NCBI GenBank assembly: GCA_949035555.1
Contig: CAROLD010000008.1
Location: 5,678-69,677 of the forward strand
From: an uncultured bacterium
GTDB lineage: Bacteria > Cyanobacteriota > Vampirovibrionia > Gastranaerophilales > Gastranaerophilaceae
Length of the DNA: 64,000 bases
Reading direction: 5' to 3'
The position numbers were made by a program, and so were the translations under genes. Shown piece by piece: positions 32,639 through 42,606 of the stretch. Each line of letters opens with the position of its first letter. Positions within the stretch are counted from its first letter, which is position 1. The notes under the pieces are model-generated. The model made no database searches and was not told the DNA's origin. It saw nothing but the letters and a program-made list of their open reading frames with translations.

Positions 32639-34927
32639 TTAATCAACATCAACCGGTGCTCGCTGAATTTTTTCAATCGCCTCACGGGCGGTAAAAACTA
32701 AAGCTTCAGGAACACCATCAATAACAGTCAATTGGCGAAGCACATCAACAACTCGTTTAAACGCTCTTACAATATCACCTTCTCCAATTTCAATTTGTTC
32801 GGAGACGGTCTCCCACTCCGCACCTTCAACCCACAGTTCAATTAGCGAACTAAAATAAGGATTTATATGCAGCGGAGCTTCAATATCATGTCTTGTTTGA
32901 GCTTTTTCAAGCTTTCTTTTAATGTTTCTAATTTGATTAAGCGTTTTTCTTACAGGCTCAGAAAACGGAATATATGGTATTTCAATACGTAATTCTTCGG
33001 TTGTTAAGGCACAAATCACACCCGCAAGCTGAGAAGGAGATAAATTTTCTAACAAACCTGAGAATATAATTTCTGCAAGATACAATTCATTTTCTGAGCG
33101 AATTTGAGACGTTGATTTACCGCGTTCTGTCGGATAATCATTTTTAAGATACCCGTATTCTTCTAAAACGGCACGATGAGCAAGGAATTTATTCCAGTAA
33201 ATATCTTTCTGTTTCTCTATTTCTTTTTCAAGCTTTTTCTTTTTAGATAAAAGGCGTTTGATAACTTCTAAATTTTTTGCGTGCTTTTTGTAATGCTTGC
33301 AAGTATCACAAGCAAAACTTTGAAGTTTGTGCAAATCTGCTTTATTGCGATTTCCAAACTCAATAATTTCAGGAGTTAAAGGTCTATGCTTACTTTTTTC
33401 CTGTTTTAAGATTTTTTTATAAGTCTGGCGGTTTTGGACATATAAAAATCTAAGCCTGTCATACTCAGCCATTTTATCATCCGATAACCTGCTAGGGCAA
33501 ATAAAACTGCGTTCTGTGATTTCAGCATCAAACTGTTCTAGCTGACTGATAATAGGAGTCAACCTAAAATCAGAAGAATAGTAACCAAAACTTTTCAAAA
33601 TAAGTTCTTTTGCTTCCTCAAGACTAAATCTTTGCAATAAATTCAGAACCATTGAATAACTTGGAGAGAAACGGCTTTCCAGAGGATTTGATCCGCTTAA
33701 AACAAGTTCCGCAACTTCATCTGGAGTTTGGAAAGATGTGCCGACAATTGTTACATATCCGACTTCATCCATTCCGCGTCTTCCGGCGCGTCCGGACATT
33801 TGCAAAAATTCATTTGCAGTAAGCATTCGGTGTCCGGTATCAGTGCGTTTACTTGTTGAACTAATTACTGTTGAACGTGCTGGCATATTAATACCTGCGG
33901 CAAGAGTTTCTGTAGCAAATACAACTTTTATAAGTCCCTGCTGGAATAATTTTTCAACAAGATTTTTCCATGCCGGCAATAATCCTGCGTGGTGAGAAGC
34001 AACCCCCTGAATTAAATATTCAATATGTTTATTGCCATACAGATGCGGATTTTCCGCAATAAATTCGTCAATAAAAGCTTTAATTTGTTCCTGTTCAGCG
34101 CGGGTATTTAACCCTAAGCCCGAACATTTTTCCATTTGCTCGTCACATTTTTTGCGGGAGAACGTGAAATAAATTGCAGGCAGCATATCATTTTCTGCAA
34201 GGTTTGAAATAATTTGTTTTACATAAGTTTTTTTACGCTTATCTCTTCCTTTAGCCCATTGAGGTTTTTCAGGTTTTATTTTTTTATTAAGCTTTCCGTC
34301 TGGAGTTAATAGCGGCAAAAGTTTAAACGGCTGTGAACTGTCAAAGTAGAAAAATCGTAAAGGAACAGGTCGAAAATCCGTATTTACAAGCTTAGTTTTC
34401 GAATGAACCGTATTAATCCAGTTTGTTAATTCATCACCGTTTGCAACAGTTGCAGACAGAGCAATTATTTGAATATTAGTAGGGCAGTAAATAATACTTT
34501 CTTCCCATACAGTTCCTCGCTGTTCGTCGTTCATATAGTGAACTTCGTCCAATACGATATACCGAACATCTTTAAGATTATCGGCAACAGCCCCGAAATT
34601 CGTGCCATAAAGCATATTTCTAAAAACTTCTGTTGTCATAATAACAATTTGAGCGCCACGATTTATAGAAGTATCGCCGGTCAAAAGACCGACTTTATCT
34701 GAACCGTATTTTTCACAAAAATCATAAAATTTTTGATTTGAAAGTGCTTTTAACGGGGTTGTGTAAAAAATTCGACAGCCTTTTTCAAGCGCACAATGTA
34801 TTGCGTGCTGTGCTATTACTGTTTTTCCTGCACCCGTAGGTGCGCAAACTACAACACTTTCTCCGCTATTAATAACATCACAAGCCTCTTTTTGAAAATC
34901 ATCCAGCTCAAATGGGAATTCGTACAT
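32639..34927 (-). CDS. Ski2-like DExH RNA helicase with DSHCT domain
   Basis: A 762-residue helicase. Motifs: Walker A CAPTGAGKTVIA, TTPLKALSNQKF, DEVHY (motif II, DExH), ALSATVANG (motif III), VFATETLAAGINMPA (motif V) and QMSGRAGRRGMD (motif VI). The C-terminal region (about 570-755) has the DSHCT-like helices SPSQLAGVICALTTEELR and EGDIVRAFKRVVDVLRQL. Ski2/Mtr4-type helicases unwind structured RNA for processing or decay. Among bacteria this form is typical of cyanobacteria and actinobacteria, which fits the inferred lineage. GGAG precedes the ATG by about 7 bases. Confidence 0.92.
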   Translation of the reverse strand: MYEFPFELDDFQKEACDVINSGESVVVCAPTGAGKTVIAQHAIHCALEKGCRIFYTTPLKALSNQKFYDFCEKYGSDKVGLLTGDTSINRGAQIVIMTTEVFRNMLYGTNFGAVADNLKDVRYIVLDEVHYMNDEQRGTVWEESIIYCPTNIQIIALSATVANGDELTNWINTVHSKTKLVNTDFRPVPLRFFYFDSSQPFKLLPLLTPDGKLNKKIKPEKPQWAKGRDKRKKTYVKQIISNLAENDMLPAIYFTFSRKKCDEQMEKCSGLGLNTRAEQEQIKAFIDEFIAENPHLYGNKHIEYLIQGVASHHAGLLPAWKNLVEKLFQQGLIKVVFATETLAAGINMPARSTVISSTSKRTDTGHRMLTANEFLQMSGRAGRRGMDEVGYVTIVGTSFQTPDEVAELVLSGSNPLESRFSPSYSMVLNLLQRFSLEEAKELILKSFGYYSSDFRLTPIISQLEQFDAEITERSFICPSRLSDDKMAEYDRLRFLYVQNRQTYKKILKQEKSKHRPLTPEIIEFGNRNKADLHKLQSFACDTCKHYKKHAKNLEVIKRLLSKKKKLEKEIEKQKDIYWNKFLAHRAVLEEYGYLKNDYPTERGKSTSQIRSENELYLAEIIFSGLLENLSPSQLAGVICALTTEELRIEIPYIPFSEPVRKTLNQIRNIKRKLEKAQTRHDIEAPLHINPYFSSLIELWVEGAEWETVSEQIEIGEGDIVRAFKRVVDVLRQLTVIDGVPEALVFTAREAIEKIQRAPVDVD

Positions 34928-35015
34928 CTATACTCCAGTATCTGTTTATGTATAATCTATATTTATTATAACACATTTCTTTTGTAATTTACGTTAATAT
35001 TTATTCATAATTTTA

Positions 35016-35044
35016 TTGACAACATATTACTTGTGTAATATAAA
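35016..35044 (+). promoter_or_regulatory. Sigma-70 type promoter for the gene at 35119
   Basis: TTGACA and TATAAA are separated by 17 bases, about 75 bases before the ATG, in the divergent gap with the helicase gene. Confidence 0.75.
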
Positions 35045-35118
35045 TTTTTGTAAATATTTGACTTTTGCGGTATCAAATATTCTTTTTACAGGTTTTACAA
35101 CTTCCAAAGGAGATATTT

Positions 35119-35535
35119 ATGCAAGTTAACAATTATAGCCACAACTCATATACACCAAATTTTAAAGGATTTAAATTTACCGAAACAGCAGAATTAGTAG
35201 TTAACAGCAAATTAAAACAAGAATTGCCAAATGCAATTAATAGATTTGAAAGAATTATATTTTCACAGGAACCAAACCCTGTTAATATTGATGTTCTTAG
35301 AACTCATGACCCTCTAAAAGACCGAAGTGAAGACTTATTAAAAGCAATTATCGGACACTTTGAAATATTGCTAAAACCAAAAGAATCAATTGTAGATTTT
35401 GCGGAAAGAGTTGCAAAATTAGCTGACAAAGAGCATGATTTAAGAGTACTGAAAGAAATGTCAGAAAATAATCGTTCGCTTGATCAACAAATCGAAACAA
35501 TGGCTTCAAGTATAAAACTTGATACTAACATATAG
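35119..35535 (+). CDS. Small helical protein with the N-terminal F-motif
   Basis: A 138-residue protein. The frame reaches 35065, but AAGGAG sets the start at the ATG at 35119. It begins MQVNNYSHNSYTPNFKGFKF, where NFKGFK at 14-19 is the shared motif. The remainder is predicted helical, with charged segments (KQELPNAINRFERIIF, SIVDFAERVAKLADKEHDL). No known domain or membrane segment. It has its own promoter and a terminator, so it is monocistronic. Confidence 0.72.
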   Translation: MQVNNYSHNSYTPNFKGFKFTETAELVVNSKLKQELPNAINRFERIIFSQEPNPVNIDVLRTHDPLKDRSEDLLKAIIGHFEILLKPKESIVDFAERVAKLADKEHDLRVLKEMSENNRSLDQQIETMASSIKLDTNI

Positions 35536-35550
35536 AATATTAAACTTAAT

Positions 35551-35577
35551 AAAAAAGCTCCCAACCGGGAGCTTTTT
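35551..35577. terminator. Bidirectional intrinsic terminator before the serS stop
   Basis: The stem AAAAAGCTCCC/GGGAGCTTTTT with loop AACC lies between two convergent genes. Confidence 0.9.
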
Positions 35578-35578
35578 G

Positions 35579-36844
35579 CTATATCTTATCAAATCCTGTA
35601 TATTTTCTAAGAACCTCAGGAATAATAATTGTTCCGTCTTCCTGCTGGAAGTTTTCGATAATCGCGGCAAATGTTCTGCCAACAGCAAGCCCTGAACCAT
35701 TAATTGTATGTACAAATCTGGTTTTTCCAGTTGCTTTATCTTTGTAGCGAATATTTGCACGTCTTGCCTGATAATCTCCGTAATTCGAACAGCTTGAAAT
35801 TTCTTTATAAGTACCATAAGATGGCATCCAAACTTCCAAATCCCAGCATTTATTTGCAGAAAAACCGATATCAGCAGAGCATAATGCCACTTTTCTATAT
35901 GGAAGCCCTAACAATTTTAGCATTCTTTCACCATCCTCAGTTAACTTCTCGTGCTCAGCAGGTGAATTTTCAGGTGTTGTATATTTTACCATTTCAACTT
36001 TATTAAACTGGTGGACTCTGATTAACCCTCTTGTATCTTTACCGGCAGAACCTGCTTCTCGTCTAAAACAAGGTGTGTATGCCGTCATATATTTTGGCAA
36101 ATCGTCTTCTGAAAGAATTTCACCAGCATAAATATTTGTAACAGGAACTTCTGCTGTCGGGATTAAGTACAAATCTTCATCAACGCATTTGTACATATCT
36201 TCTTTAAACTTAGGAAGCTGCCCCGTACCTGTCATTGTTGCTGCATTTGCCATAAACGGAGGTAGAATTTCTTCGTAACCCTCGTTTTCAGTATGCTGAT
36301 CTAAGAAAAAGTTAATAATAGCTCTTTCAAGTCTTGCACCTTTGCCTCTATACAGAGTAAATCTTGATTGAGATAATTTAACACCGCGTTCAAAATCAAC
36401 AAGATTTTTTTCTTCGCAGATATCCCAGTGAGCTTTTGGTTCAAACCCAAACTCAGTTGGCTCACCCCAGGTATAAACAACAACATTATCATCTTCTGAG
36501 GTGCCTACAGGAGTAGTTTCGTCCGGGATGTTTGGAATATGTAATAATACATTTCGTTGCTTTGCATCCAGCTCGTTTTGTTTTTCTTCTAATTCTTTTA
36601 TCTCATCACCTAATTTACGAACTTCTTCCTGGATAGAATCAGTATTTTCACCATTTTTTTTCATCAAGCCGATTTTTTGAGATTCGTTTTTTCTTTTTGC
36701 TCTCAACTCATCAGCTTGTGTTTGAATTTTTCTTCGTTCTTCATCAATTTTGATAACTTCATCAATTGATAAGTCAGAATTTCTTCTTTTTAGAAGTTCA
36801 TTAATCTTTTCAGGATTTTCTCTAATCAATTTAATATCAAGCAT
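35579..36844 (-). CDS. serS: Seryl-tRNA synthetase
   Basis: Class II synthetase (421 residues) charging tRNA-Ser. The N-terminal long coiled-coil arm (about 28-105) contacts the variable arm of the tRNA. Motif 2 is FRREAGSAGKDTRGLIRVHQF, and motif 3 is NGSGLAVGRTFAAIIENFQ. LYLIPTAEVPVTN and CSNYGDYQARR are typical. The frame extends to 36874, but AGAGG before the ATG at 36844 (MLDIKLIRENPE) fixes the start. The short upstream gap leaves no room for a T-box leader. Confidence 0.97.
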   Translation of the reverse strand: MLDIKLIRENPEKINELLKRRNSDLSIDEVIKIDEERRKIQTQADELRAKRKNESQKIGLMKKNGENTDSIQEEVRKLGDEIKELEEKQNELDAKQRNVLLHIPNIPDETTPVGTSEDDNVVVYTWGEPTEFGFEPKAHWDICEEKNLVDFERGVKLSQSRFTLYRGKGARLERAIINFFLDQHTENEGYEEILPPFMANAATMTGTGQLPKFKEDMYKCVDEDLYLIPTAEVPVTNIYAGEILSEDDLPKYMTAYTPCFRREAGSAGKDTRGLIRVHQFNKVEMVKYTTPENSPAEHEKLTEDGERMLKLLGLPYRKVALCSADIGFSANKCWDLEVWMPSYGTYKEISSCSNYGDYQARRANIRYKDKATGKTRFVHTINGSGLAVGRTFAAIIENFQQEDGTIIIPEVLRKYTGFDKI

Positions 36845-36943
36845 TTTAGCCTCTTTTCTTTTTCTAATCAGCATTTATATTTTAGTTTAAAGATATTTTA
36901 TAATCAAGTTTCCACTAAAAATAACCGTTTGGTGTGATAAAAA

Positions 36944-36972
36944 TTTGCAAAAAACAGATAATAATGTATAAT
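36944..36972 (+). promoter_or_regulatory. Putative promoter for the gene at 36995
   Basis: TTTGCA and TATAAT are separated by 17 bases, about 22 bases before the ATG. Confidence 0.55.
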
Positions 36973-36994
36973 ATTATTAGATAAGGGAGATGTG

Positions 36995-37312
36995 ATGTTT
37001 AAAAAATTAGCTCAACAATTGAAAGCTCAAACAGCGGAGAATGCTCCCTCTATGGCAACATCTCCTATAAAAAAGACAGATAATTCACTGTTGAAAAATT
37101 TATCATGCCATGCCTTAAATTTATATGAACACAAAACTGATGTGAAGAATTTTACTAAACTTGTTTTATCTAATCCTGAAAACACTTCACATAATAAAAT
37201 TGTTGATGAATTATTTACAAATACAAATGTTGTTGATGTATTTGAAGATGAAAAATTATTTGAACTTTCCGAAAATAAAAAGTTCCTTGAAGATTTGGGG
37301 TACATGGACTAA
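36995..37312 (+). CDS. Small soluble protein upstream of clpC, unknown function
   Basis: A 105-residue protein starting MFKKLAQQLKAQTAENAP. The ATG at 36995 has GGGAG about 5 bases upstream; an in-frame GTG directly before it is less likely. The first 35 residues are basic and polar, and the rest is acidic and helical (LYEHKTDVKNFTKLVLSN, DVFEDEKLFELSENKKFLEDLGY). No known domain. It lies about 100 bases before clpC, which has its own promoter; a link with ClpC as adaptor or substrate is possible but unsupported. Confidence 0.65.
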   Translation: MFKKLAQQLKAQTAENAPSMATSPIKKTDNSLLKNLSCHALNLYEHKTDVKNFTKLVLSNPENTSHNKIVDELFTNTNVVDVFEDEKLFELSENKKFLEDLGYMD

Positions 37313-37352
37313 AATAGCCCTTATATTTTTATTTTTAACCCTTATTAACACC

Positions 37353-37380
37353 TTGAAACTTTTCTTGTTTCGTGTATAAT
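37353..37380 (+). promoter_or_regulatory. Promoter of clpC
   Basis: TTGAAA and TATAAT are separated by 16 bases, about 30 bases before the ATG. I see no CtsR-type operator. Confidence 0.7.
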
Positions 37381-37409
37381 TTTGATATAAGAAGAGATAG
37401 GAGTAAAAA

Positions 37410-39929
37410 ATGTTCGAACGTTTTACAGAAAAAGCAATTAAAGTAATAATGCTTGCTCAGGAAGAAGCTCGAAGATTAGGTCATAACTTTGTTGGGACTG
37501 AACAGGTTTTACTGGGCTTAATCGGGGAAGGAACCGGCGTTGCGGCTAAAACACTTAAATCTATGGGAGTTAATCTCAAAGATGCCAGAACCGAAGTTGA
37601 AAAAATTATCGGCAGAGGTTCAGGATTTGTTGCGGTTGAAATCCCTTTCACCCCTAGAGCTAAAAGAGTTTTAGAATTATCCTGGGACGAAGCTAGACAA
37701 TTAGGTCATAATTATATCGGAACAGAACATCTTCTTCTGGGCTTAATCAGAGAAGGAGAAGGTGTTGCGGCAAGAGTCCTGGAAAATCTGGGTGTAGATT
37801 TGAACAAAGTTAGAAGCAATGTTGTAAAAATGCTGGGAGAATCTAAACCGGCATCATCTTCTACAGGCTCATCAACCTCATCATCAAGTTCAAGTTCATC
37901 TTCATCTAAAGCAAAAACCCCGAGCCTTGATGAATTTGGAAGAGATTTAACCCTTGCAGCTCAAGAATTAAGACTTGATCCAGTTGTAGGCAGAGAGAAA
38001 GAAATTGAACGTGTAATTCAAATATTAGCAAGAAGAACCAAAAATAATCCGGTATTACTAGGAGAACCTGGTGTTGGTAAAACTGCTGTTGCGGAAGGAC
38101 TTGCAATTAGAATCGTTAACGCAGAAGTTCCGGATATTTTAGATGGCAAAAAAGTTATCCAGCTTGATATGGGTCTTCTTGTCGCAGGTACTAAATACCG
38201 CGGAGAATTTGAAGAACGTCTTAAAAAGATTATGGATGAAATTCGCCAGGCTGGGAATATTATTCTTGTTATAGATGAAATGCATACCCTGATTGGTGCA
38301 GGGGCGGCAGAAGGCGCAATTGATGCGGCTAATATATTAAAACCGGCGTTATCAAGAGGTGAAATTCAGGTTATCGGTGCTACAACTTCTGATGAGTACA
38401 GAAAATATATTGAAAAAGACTCTGCACTTGAAAGACGTTTCCAGCCTGTTCAAATTGATGAACCGACAATTGAAGAATCTATCGAAATTATTAAAGGTTT
38501 AAAACCAAAATATGAAGAACACCACAGTTTGATAATTTCAGATGATGCTATTATTGCTTCTGTAAAACTTTCAAGCAAATACGTAAATGACAGATTCTTA
38601 CCTGATAAAGCTATTGACGTAATCGATGAAGCAAGTTCAAAAGTAAGACTTAAAGCTTCTAATTTATGCCCTGAAGCTAAAGAACTTGAAAAACAATTAA
38701 AATCATTGATTAAAGAAAAAGAAGAAGCTATCAGAAATCAGGAATTTGAAACAGCATCACAATTACGTGATGATGAAGCAGATTTACGAGACAGAATTCG
38801 TGAAGTTTCTGCAAAATGGAGAGAAGAACACGAAGCTAACAGACCAACAGTTACAGCAGAACATGTTGCAGAAGTTATCGCAATGATGACAGGTGTTCCT
38901 GTAACAAAACTTACCGAAGGTGAAAGTGAAAGACTTTTACGTCTTGAAGATACTCTTCACCAGAGAGTTATCGGTCAACACGATGCTATCGTTGCTATTT
39001 CAAAAGCTATCAGACGTGCAAGAGTAGGATTAAAATCTCCAAACAGACCTATCGGAAGCTTCATCTTCTGTGGCCCAACAGGGGTTGGTAAAACTGAACT
39101 TGCAAAAGCTCTGGCTGAAGCTATGTTTGGCTCTGAAGATAACATGTTAAGAGTTGATATGTCTGAATTTATGGAAAAACATTCAACTGCAAAGCTTATT
39201 GGTTCTCCTCCTGGATACGTAGGCTACGATGACGGCGGTCACTTATCCGAACTGGTTAGAAAGAAACCTTATTCTGTAGTTCTTTTTGATGAAATCGAAA
39301 AAGCTCATCCTGATGTATTCAACATCATGCTTCAAATTTTGGACGACGGAAGACTTACAGATTCTAAAGGACGCCACATAAGTTTTAAAAATACTGTAAT
39401 CATCATGACATCTAACGTTGGTGCAAGTATGATTCAAAATACTTCAAAACTTGGTTTCTCTACAGCTGAAGACGAATCTAAAGATAAGTATGAAAAACTA
39501 AAAGATACTGTATCTGAAGAAATGAAAAAAGCTTTCAGACCTGAGTTCTTGAACAGAATTGATGAAACAATCGTATTTGCTCATCTTTCTAAGGAAGAAA
39601 TCAGACAAATCGTAGATTTGATGCTGAAAGATTTATTCAAACGTCTTGCTGAAAAAGAACTTAACGTTGAAGTTACAGATGAAGTAAAAGACCATCTTGC
39701 CGAAAACGGATATTCTGAAGCTTATGGTGCAAGACCATTGAGACGTTTAATTCAACGTAAAATGGAAGACAGCCTTGCGGAAGAAATTCTTTCCGGCAAA
39801 TATACAAATGGAGATACTATCAAAGTAACTCTTAACGAAGGTAAAATCGCTTTCGAAAAAGCTTCTAAAACTAGAAGAACTAAAAAAGAAAAAGAAATCG
39901 AAATTGTAGAAGAAGCTTCTGCAAACTAA
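37410..39929 (+). CDS. clpC: ATP-dependent Clp protease ATP-binding subunit ClpC
   Basis: An AAA+ unfoldase (839 residues) that feeds proteins to ClpP. Order of parts: the double Clp-N domain (EEARRLGHNFVGTEQVLLGLI and EARQLGHNYIGTEHLLLGLI); a Ser-rich linker at about 150-170; the first ATPase with GEPGVGKTAVAEGLA; a middle domain with a UVR-type segment (IRNQEFETASQLRDDEADL); and the second ATPase with GPTGVGKTELAKAL. The ClpP-docking loop is near the end of the second ATPase. The long poly-Ser run (about 20 Ser) in the linker is unusual. mcsA, mcsB and ctsR do not accompany it, as in cyanobacteria. AGGAG precedes the ATG. Confidence 0.96.
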   Translation: MFERFTEKAIKVIMLAQEEARRLGHNFVGTEQVLLGLIGEGTGVAAKTLKSMGVNLKDARTEVEKIIGRGSGFVAVEIPFTPRAKRVLELSWDEARQLGHNYIGTEHLLLGLIREGEGVAARVLENLGVDLNKVRSNVVKMLGESKPASSSTGSSTSSSSSSSSSSKAKTPSLDEFGRDLTLAAQELRLDPVVGREKEIERVIQILARRTKNNPVLLGEPGVGKTAVAEGLAIRIVNAEVPDILDGKKVIQLDMGLLVAGTKYRGEFEERLKKIMDEIRQAGNIILVIDEMHTLIGAGAAEGAIDAANILKPALSRGEIQVIGATTSDEYRKYIEKDSALERRFQPVQIDEPTIEESIEIIKGLKPKYEEHHSLIISDDAIIASVKLSSKYVNDRFLPDKAIDVIDEASSKVRLKASNLCPEAKELEKQLKSLIKEKEEAIRNQEFETASQLRDDEADLRDRIREVSAKWREEHEANRPTVTAEHVAEVIAMMTGVPVTKLTEGESERLLRLEDTLHQRVIGQHDAIVAISKAIRRARVGLKSPNRPIGSFIFCGPTGVGKTELAKALAEAMFGSEDNMLRVDMSEFMEKHSTAKLIGSPPGYVGYDDGGHLSELVRKKPYSVVLFDEIEKAHPDVFNIMLQILDDGRLTDSKGRHISFKNTVIIMTSNVGASMIQNTSKLGFSTAEDESKDKYEKLKDTVSEEMKKAFRPEFLNRIDETIVFAHLSKEEIRQIVDLMLKDLFKRLAEKELNVEVTDEVKDHLAENGYSEAYGARPLRRLIQRKMEDSLAEEILSGKYTNGDTIKVTLNEGKIAFEKASKTRRTKKEKEIEIVEEASAN

Positions 39930-39936
39930 TATTCAG

Positions 39937-39973
39937 ACAAAAGGTAAGCTTATATAATAAGCTTACCTTTTGT
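39937..39973 (+). terminator. Intrinsic terminator of clpC
   Basis: A perfect 16-base-pair stem (ACAAAAGGTAAGCTTA and its complement) with a 5-base loop, followed by AAATTTTTATT. Confidence 0.85.
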
Positions 39974-40065
39974 AAATTTTTATTAATAATTTCTGCAAAA
40001 CTATTCAAAAATAATTTGACAATTTTTATAAATCTTGATGGGTTAGACAGTAGGGGACATTATTT

Positions 40066-42606
40066 ATGCGAGTAAATTATATTGATAGCGGCTATACATT
40101 GAACAATGTAAATGTTGGTTTAAAACCGCACAAACAAAAAACAAAAATAACTGCATCAGCAGTGCCAAACTCAAAGATGGTAAAATTAACATTTACCGGC
40201 AAAAACATGAAACAACTCGCATCATTTACGCCTGAAAATAATGGACTGGGGTTAGCTGAAGCATCTCAAGGCGGAGAAGGTTGTGTTGGTTATGAAGTTG
40301 TTGCAAGCATGCGCAAACATGAAGATATAGATGCCCGTAGTTTTATGCCTTTCTGGGAATACAACAACCCTGAAGGTGGTTACAAATTTTTAATCCACAG
40401 AAAAGCAGACTTTCCGGATGGAGTATCTAAACTTCCTGACGAAATCCCTGCAAAATTTTTCTACAGTGCAAAAATCGGCGAAGACTTGGAAGCTGTATCA
40501 AAAAAATTAGGAATACAAACAGACGAATTGAGCTATGTTATACAAAGCAGACCAAACGGCTCAGGTCCCGAAGCAAAATCAAAATATTGTATTTTAGAAT
40601 CTACAAGTGTCAAAGGTGAAATTAGCCGTCCTTCATCCAGAGTATTAGGAGAAATGGATACTATTCCATATCATTTGCTTAAAATTTCATCAAACAACCC
40701 GAGATACAACAGACTAAAAGGTGAACCGCACTATTTTGTCTATACCCCTGATTTGGCAAAAGCGTCAAAACCATATTCTTACGACTGCTGGGGCAACGTT
40801 CCGTTTGAAGCAGAAATTATAAATTCTGATGAAATGAGAGCGCTTGCGCAAACCGTACACTCTCGAATGAACACCGAAGAATTTGGCTACTATGACCCTG
40901 CACAGGTTTTTGCACATGACAGACCGGGGCATTCATATGGAGTTCACCTTGCCAATATGTCTTCTACAGGAGATACTACGGTTGATGGTGTAAAAGTTCA
41001 TATCTGGGCTCACAATACAGGAAGAAACTACCAAGGTGTAACTGATGACCCTATCAAATTTATTTCTGTAGTCGGTGATAAAGTAGATGTAGAAGCTTTA
41101 AAACAATTGCCTGATTTTGAGCTTATCAAAAAAGCCCAGGAACAAGGGCTTCATACATTGTCACCTAGAGAACAACAAATTGTACGCGCAGTTGTTGAAC
41201 CGTTTGTTGCCCCGTTTAGAGACGGCGCAGGAACATACAATATGTTGAAAACAGGTATTGCAGCGGCAGGCACCAACCCTGATAATGTTTCAACAGGAAC
41301 AGTTTCGCATACATTTGACAGAGAAATGAAAAGTGCTGACACTCCAGATGCGGCTAAATTCTTAACAGGTGATTATGCAAGTATCGAAACAAAATCCGTA
41401 GGTAATGGGGTAACACCTGCCAATTTAAGACTTGATGACCCTACAGCTGACTTTGGACGCGGCGGAAACGGCTTGTCTGCCCAAAAAGCGGGATTTACAA
41501 CATTCAGTTATAACGGAACAAATATTGAAGAAGTTATTGCGGCAAAAGATGCAAACGCAAAATGGCTGACTAATTTAATCTGGGAAGCAGGAGAAAAAGG
41601 TCAGGATGCACTGAATGAACTGATGTTCAACAAAGGTCAAATAGCAGACGGACATAATGTTCTTGGCTACCTTTCTCCATTAAAAGACGGTGAAATTCTT
41701 GTATTTGGCTTTGGTCGTCCTGATGAACAAAAAGGTTTTCCTATAACAACCAAAGGTTACCTTGAATTTTTAAAAGACCCGTCAGTGCCTAAAGAAATGA
41801 AACAGAAAGTAAAAGTTTTCATTGGTGCCGGACCTTGGAATAAAGATGCGTCAGATTATCAAGATATAGTAAGAGATTTGAACGAAATCTGGGAACTTGA
41901 CGGCGGAATTTATAAACACAATATTATGTACAATGATGGTTTCACACCAAACAGATTAGTCGGCGCCTGTCATTACGGCATGTTTACATCCCGTCGTGAA
42001 ATGTACGGTATAACTCCGATTGAAGCAAAAATTGCAGGTACTCCGTACGGAGCAACAGCAACAGGCGGACCTGTTGATTATACAAACGCTAAAAATGGTT
42101 TCTTAACTCGAGAAGCTGTTGAATTAAGACCTGAAAGATTTGGTTTAACCTGGAATAATTCAGCCCGCGAAATTGATCAGGCGAGAGTAAACAATCAAGC
42201 TACACAAGTTGCAGATATATTCAAAGCTATGATTTATGAATACACAAATAACAGAGATGCTTATGTTGCGAAATCAAAGAAAAATATAGAAGAACTTGTT
42301 GACTGGCATAACAACGCTGAATACAACCACGGAAAATCTGCAAATAAATGTTATTTGGAAGATATTTTTGAAGTAGATAAAGGATGGGATGCTCGTAACA
42401 AATCTCCAATGCGCCGTGTAACAGGCAGATTTGGTGAATTTAAAGAACAAATTGAAGACTTGATGCATTCTACGAAATCTAAACCGGCAAAAGTTATTCT
42501 TGCTGTTGTTCTAGGCGGTCTTGCGGTTGTGACCGGAGGCTATCTGCTTCTTAATCGTTCTCAAAACCAAGCTAAAGAAGAAAAAGTATTAGATAAAGCA
42601 GCTTAA
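40066..42606 (+). CDS. GT5-like glucan synthase domain protein with N-terminal F-motif and C-terminal membrane anchor
   Basis: An 846-residue protein. It begins MRVNYIDSGY with LTFTGK at 41-46, the shared motif. A GT-B fold follows. The N-half has GLGLAEASQGGEGCVGYEV, placed like the AExxPxxKxGGLxDV site of GT5 synthases but without the Lys, and VHIWAHNTGRNYQG, placed like the tIHNxxyqG block. The C-half has LVFGFGRPDEQKG (the RxxxQKG element), then FTSRREMYGITPIEAKIAGTPYGATATGG, in which E-M-Y-G-I-T-P-I-E is the EX7E motif of retaining GT-B enzymes. The last 40 residues contain a single hydrophobic helix (about 808-829) and a charged tail, so it is probably tail-anchored. A long middle insertion (about 330-480) is unassigned. 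AGGGGA precedes the ATG. Likely alpha-glucan synthesis or binding; activity is uncertain because the nucleotide-sugar Lys is not seen. Confidence 0.75.
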   Translation: MRVNYIDSGYTLNNVNVGLKPHKQKTKITASAVPNSKMVKLTFTGKNMKQLASFTPENNGLGLAEASQGGEGCVGYEVVASMRKHEDIDARSFMPFWEYNNPEGGYKFLIHRKADFPDGVSKLPDEIPAKFFYSAKIGEDLEAVSKKLGIQTDELSYVIQSRPNGSGPEAKSKYCILESTSVKGEISRPSSRVLGEMDTIPYHLLKISSNNPRYNRLKGEPHYFVYTPDLAKASKPYSYDCWGNVPFEAEIINSDEMRALAQTVHSRMNTEEFGYYDPAQVFAHDRPGHSYGVHLANMSSTGDTTVDGVKVHIWAHNTGRNYQGVTDDPIKFISVVGDKVDVEALKQLPDFELIKKAQEQGLHTLSPREQQIVRAVVEPFVAPFRDGAGTYNMLKTGIAAAGTNPDNVSTGTVSHTFDREMKSADTPDAAKFLTGDYASIETKSVGNGVTPANLRLDDPTADFGRGGNGLSAQKAGFTTFSYNGTNIEEVIAAKDANAKWLTNLIWEAGEKGQDALNELMFNKGQIADGHNVLGYLSPLKDGEILVFGFGRPDEQKGFPITTKGYLEFLKDPSVPKEMKQKVKVFIGAGPWNKDASDYQDIVRDLNEIWELDGGIYKHNIMYNDGFTPNRLVGACHYGMFTSRREMYGITPIEAKIAGTPYGATATGGPVDYTNAKNGFLTREAVELRPERFGLTWNNSAREIDQARVNNQATQVADIFKAMIYEYTNNRDAYVAKSKKNIEELVDWHNNAEYNHGKSANKCYLEDIFEVDKGWDARNKSPMRRVTGRFGEFKEQIEDLMHSTKSKPAKVILAVVLGGLAVVTGGYLLLNRSQNQAKEEKVLDKAA

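Noticed and set aside
36845..36943. T-box leader before serS
   Set aside because: The gap is about 100 bases and lacks a T-box sequence and an antiterminator stem.
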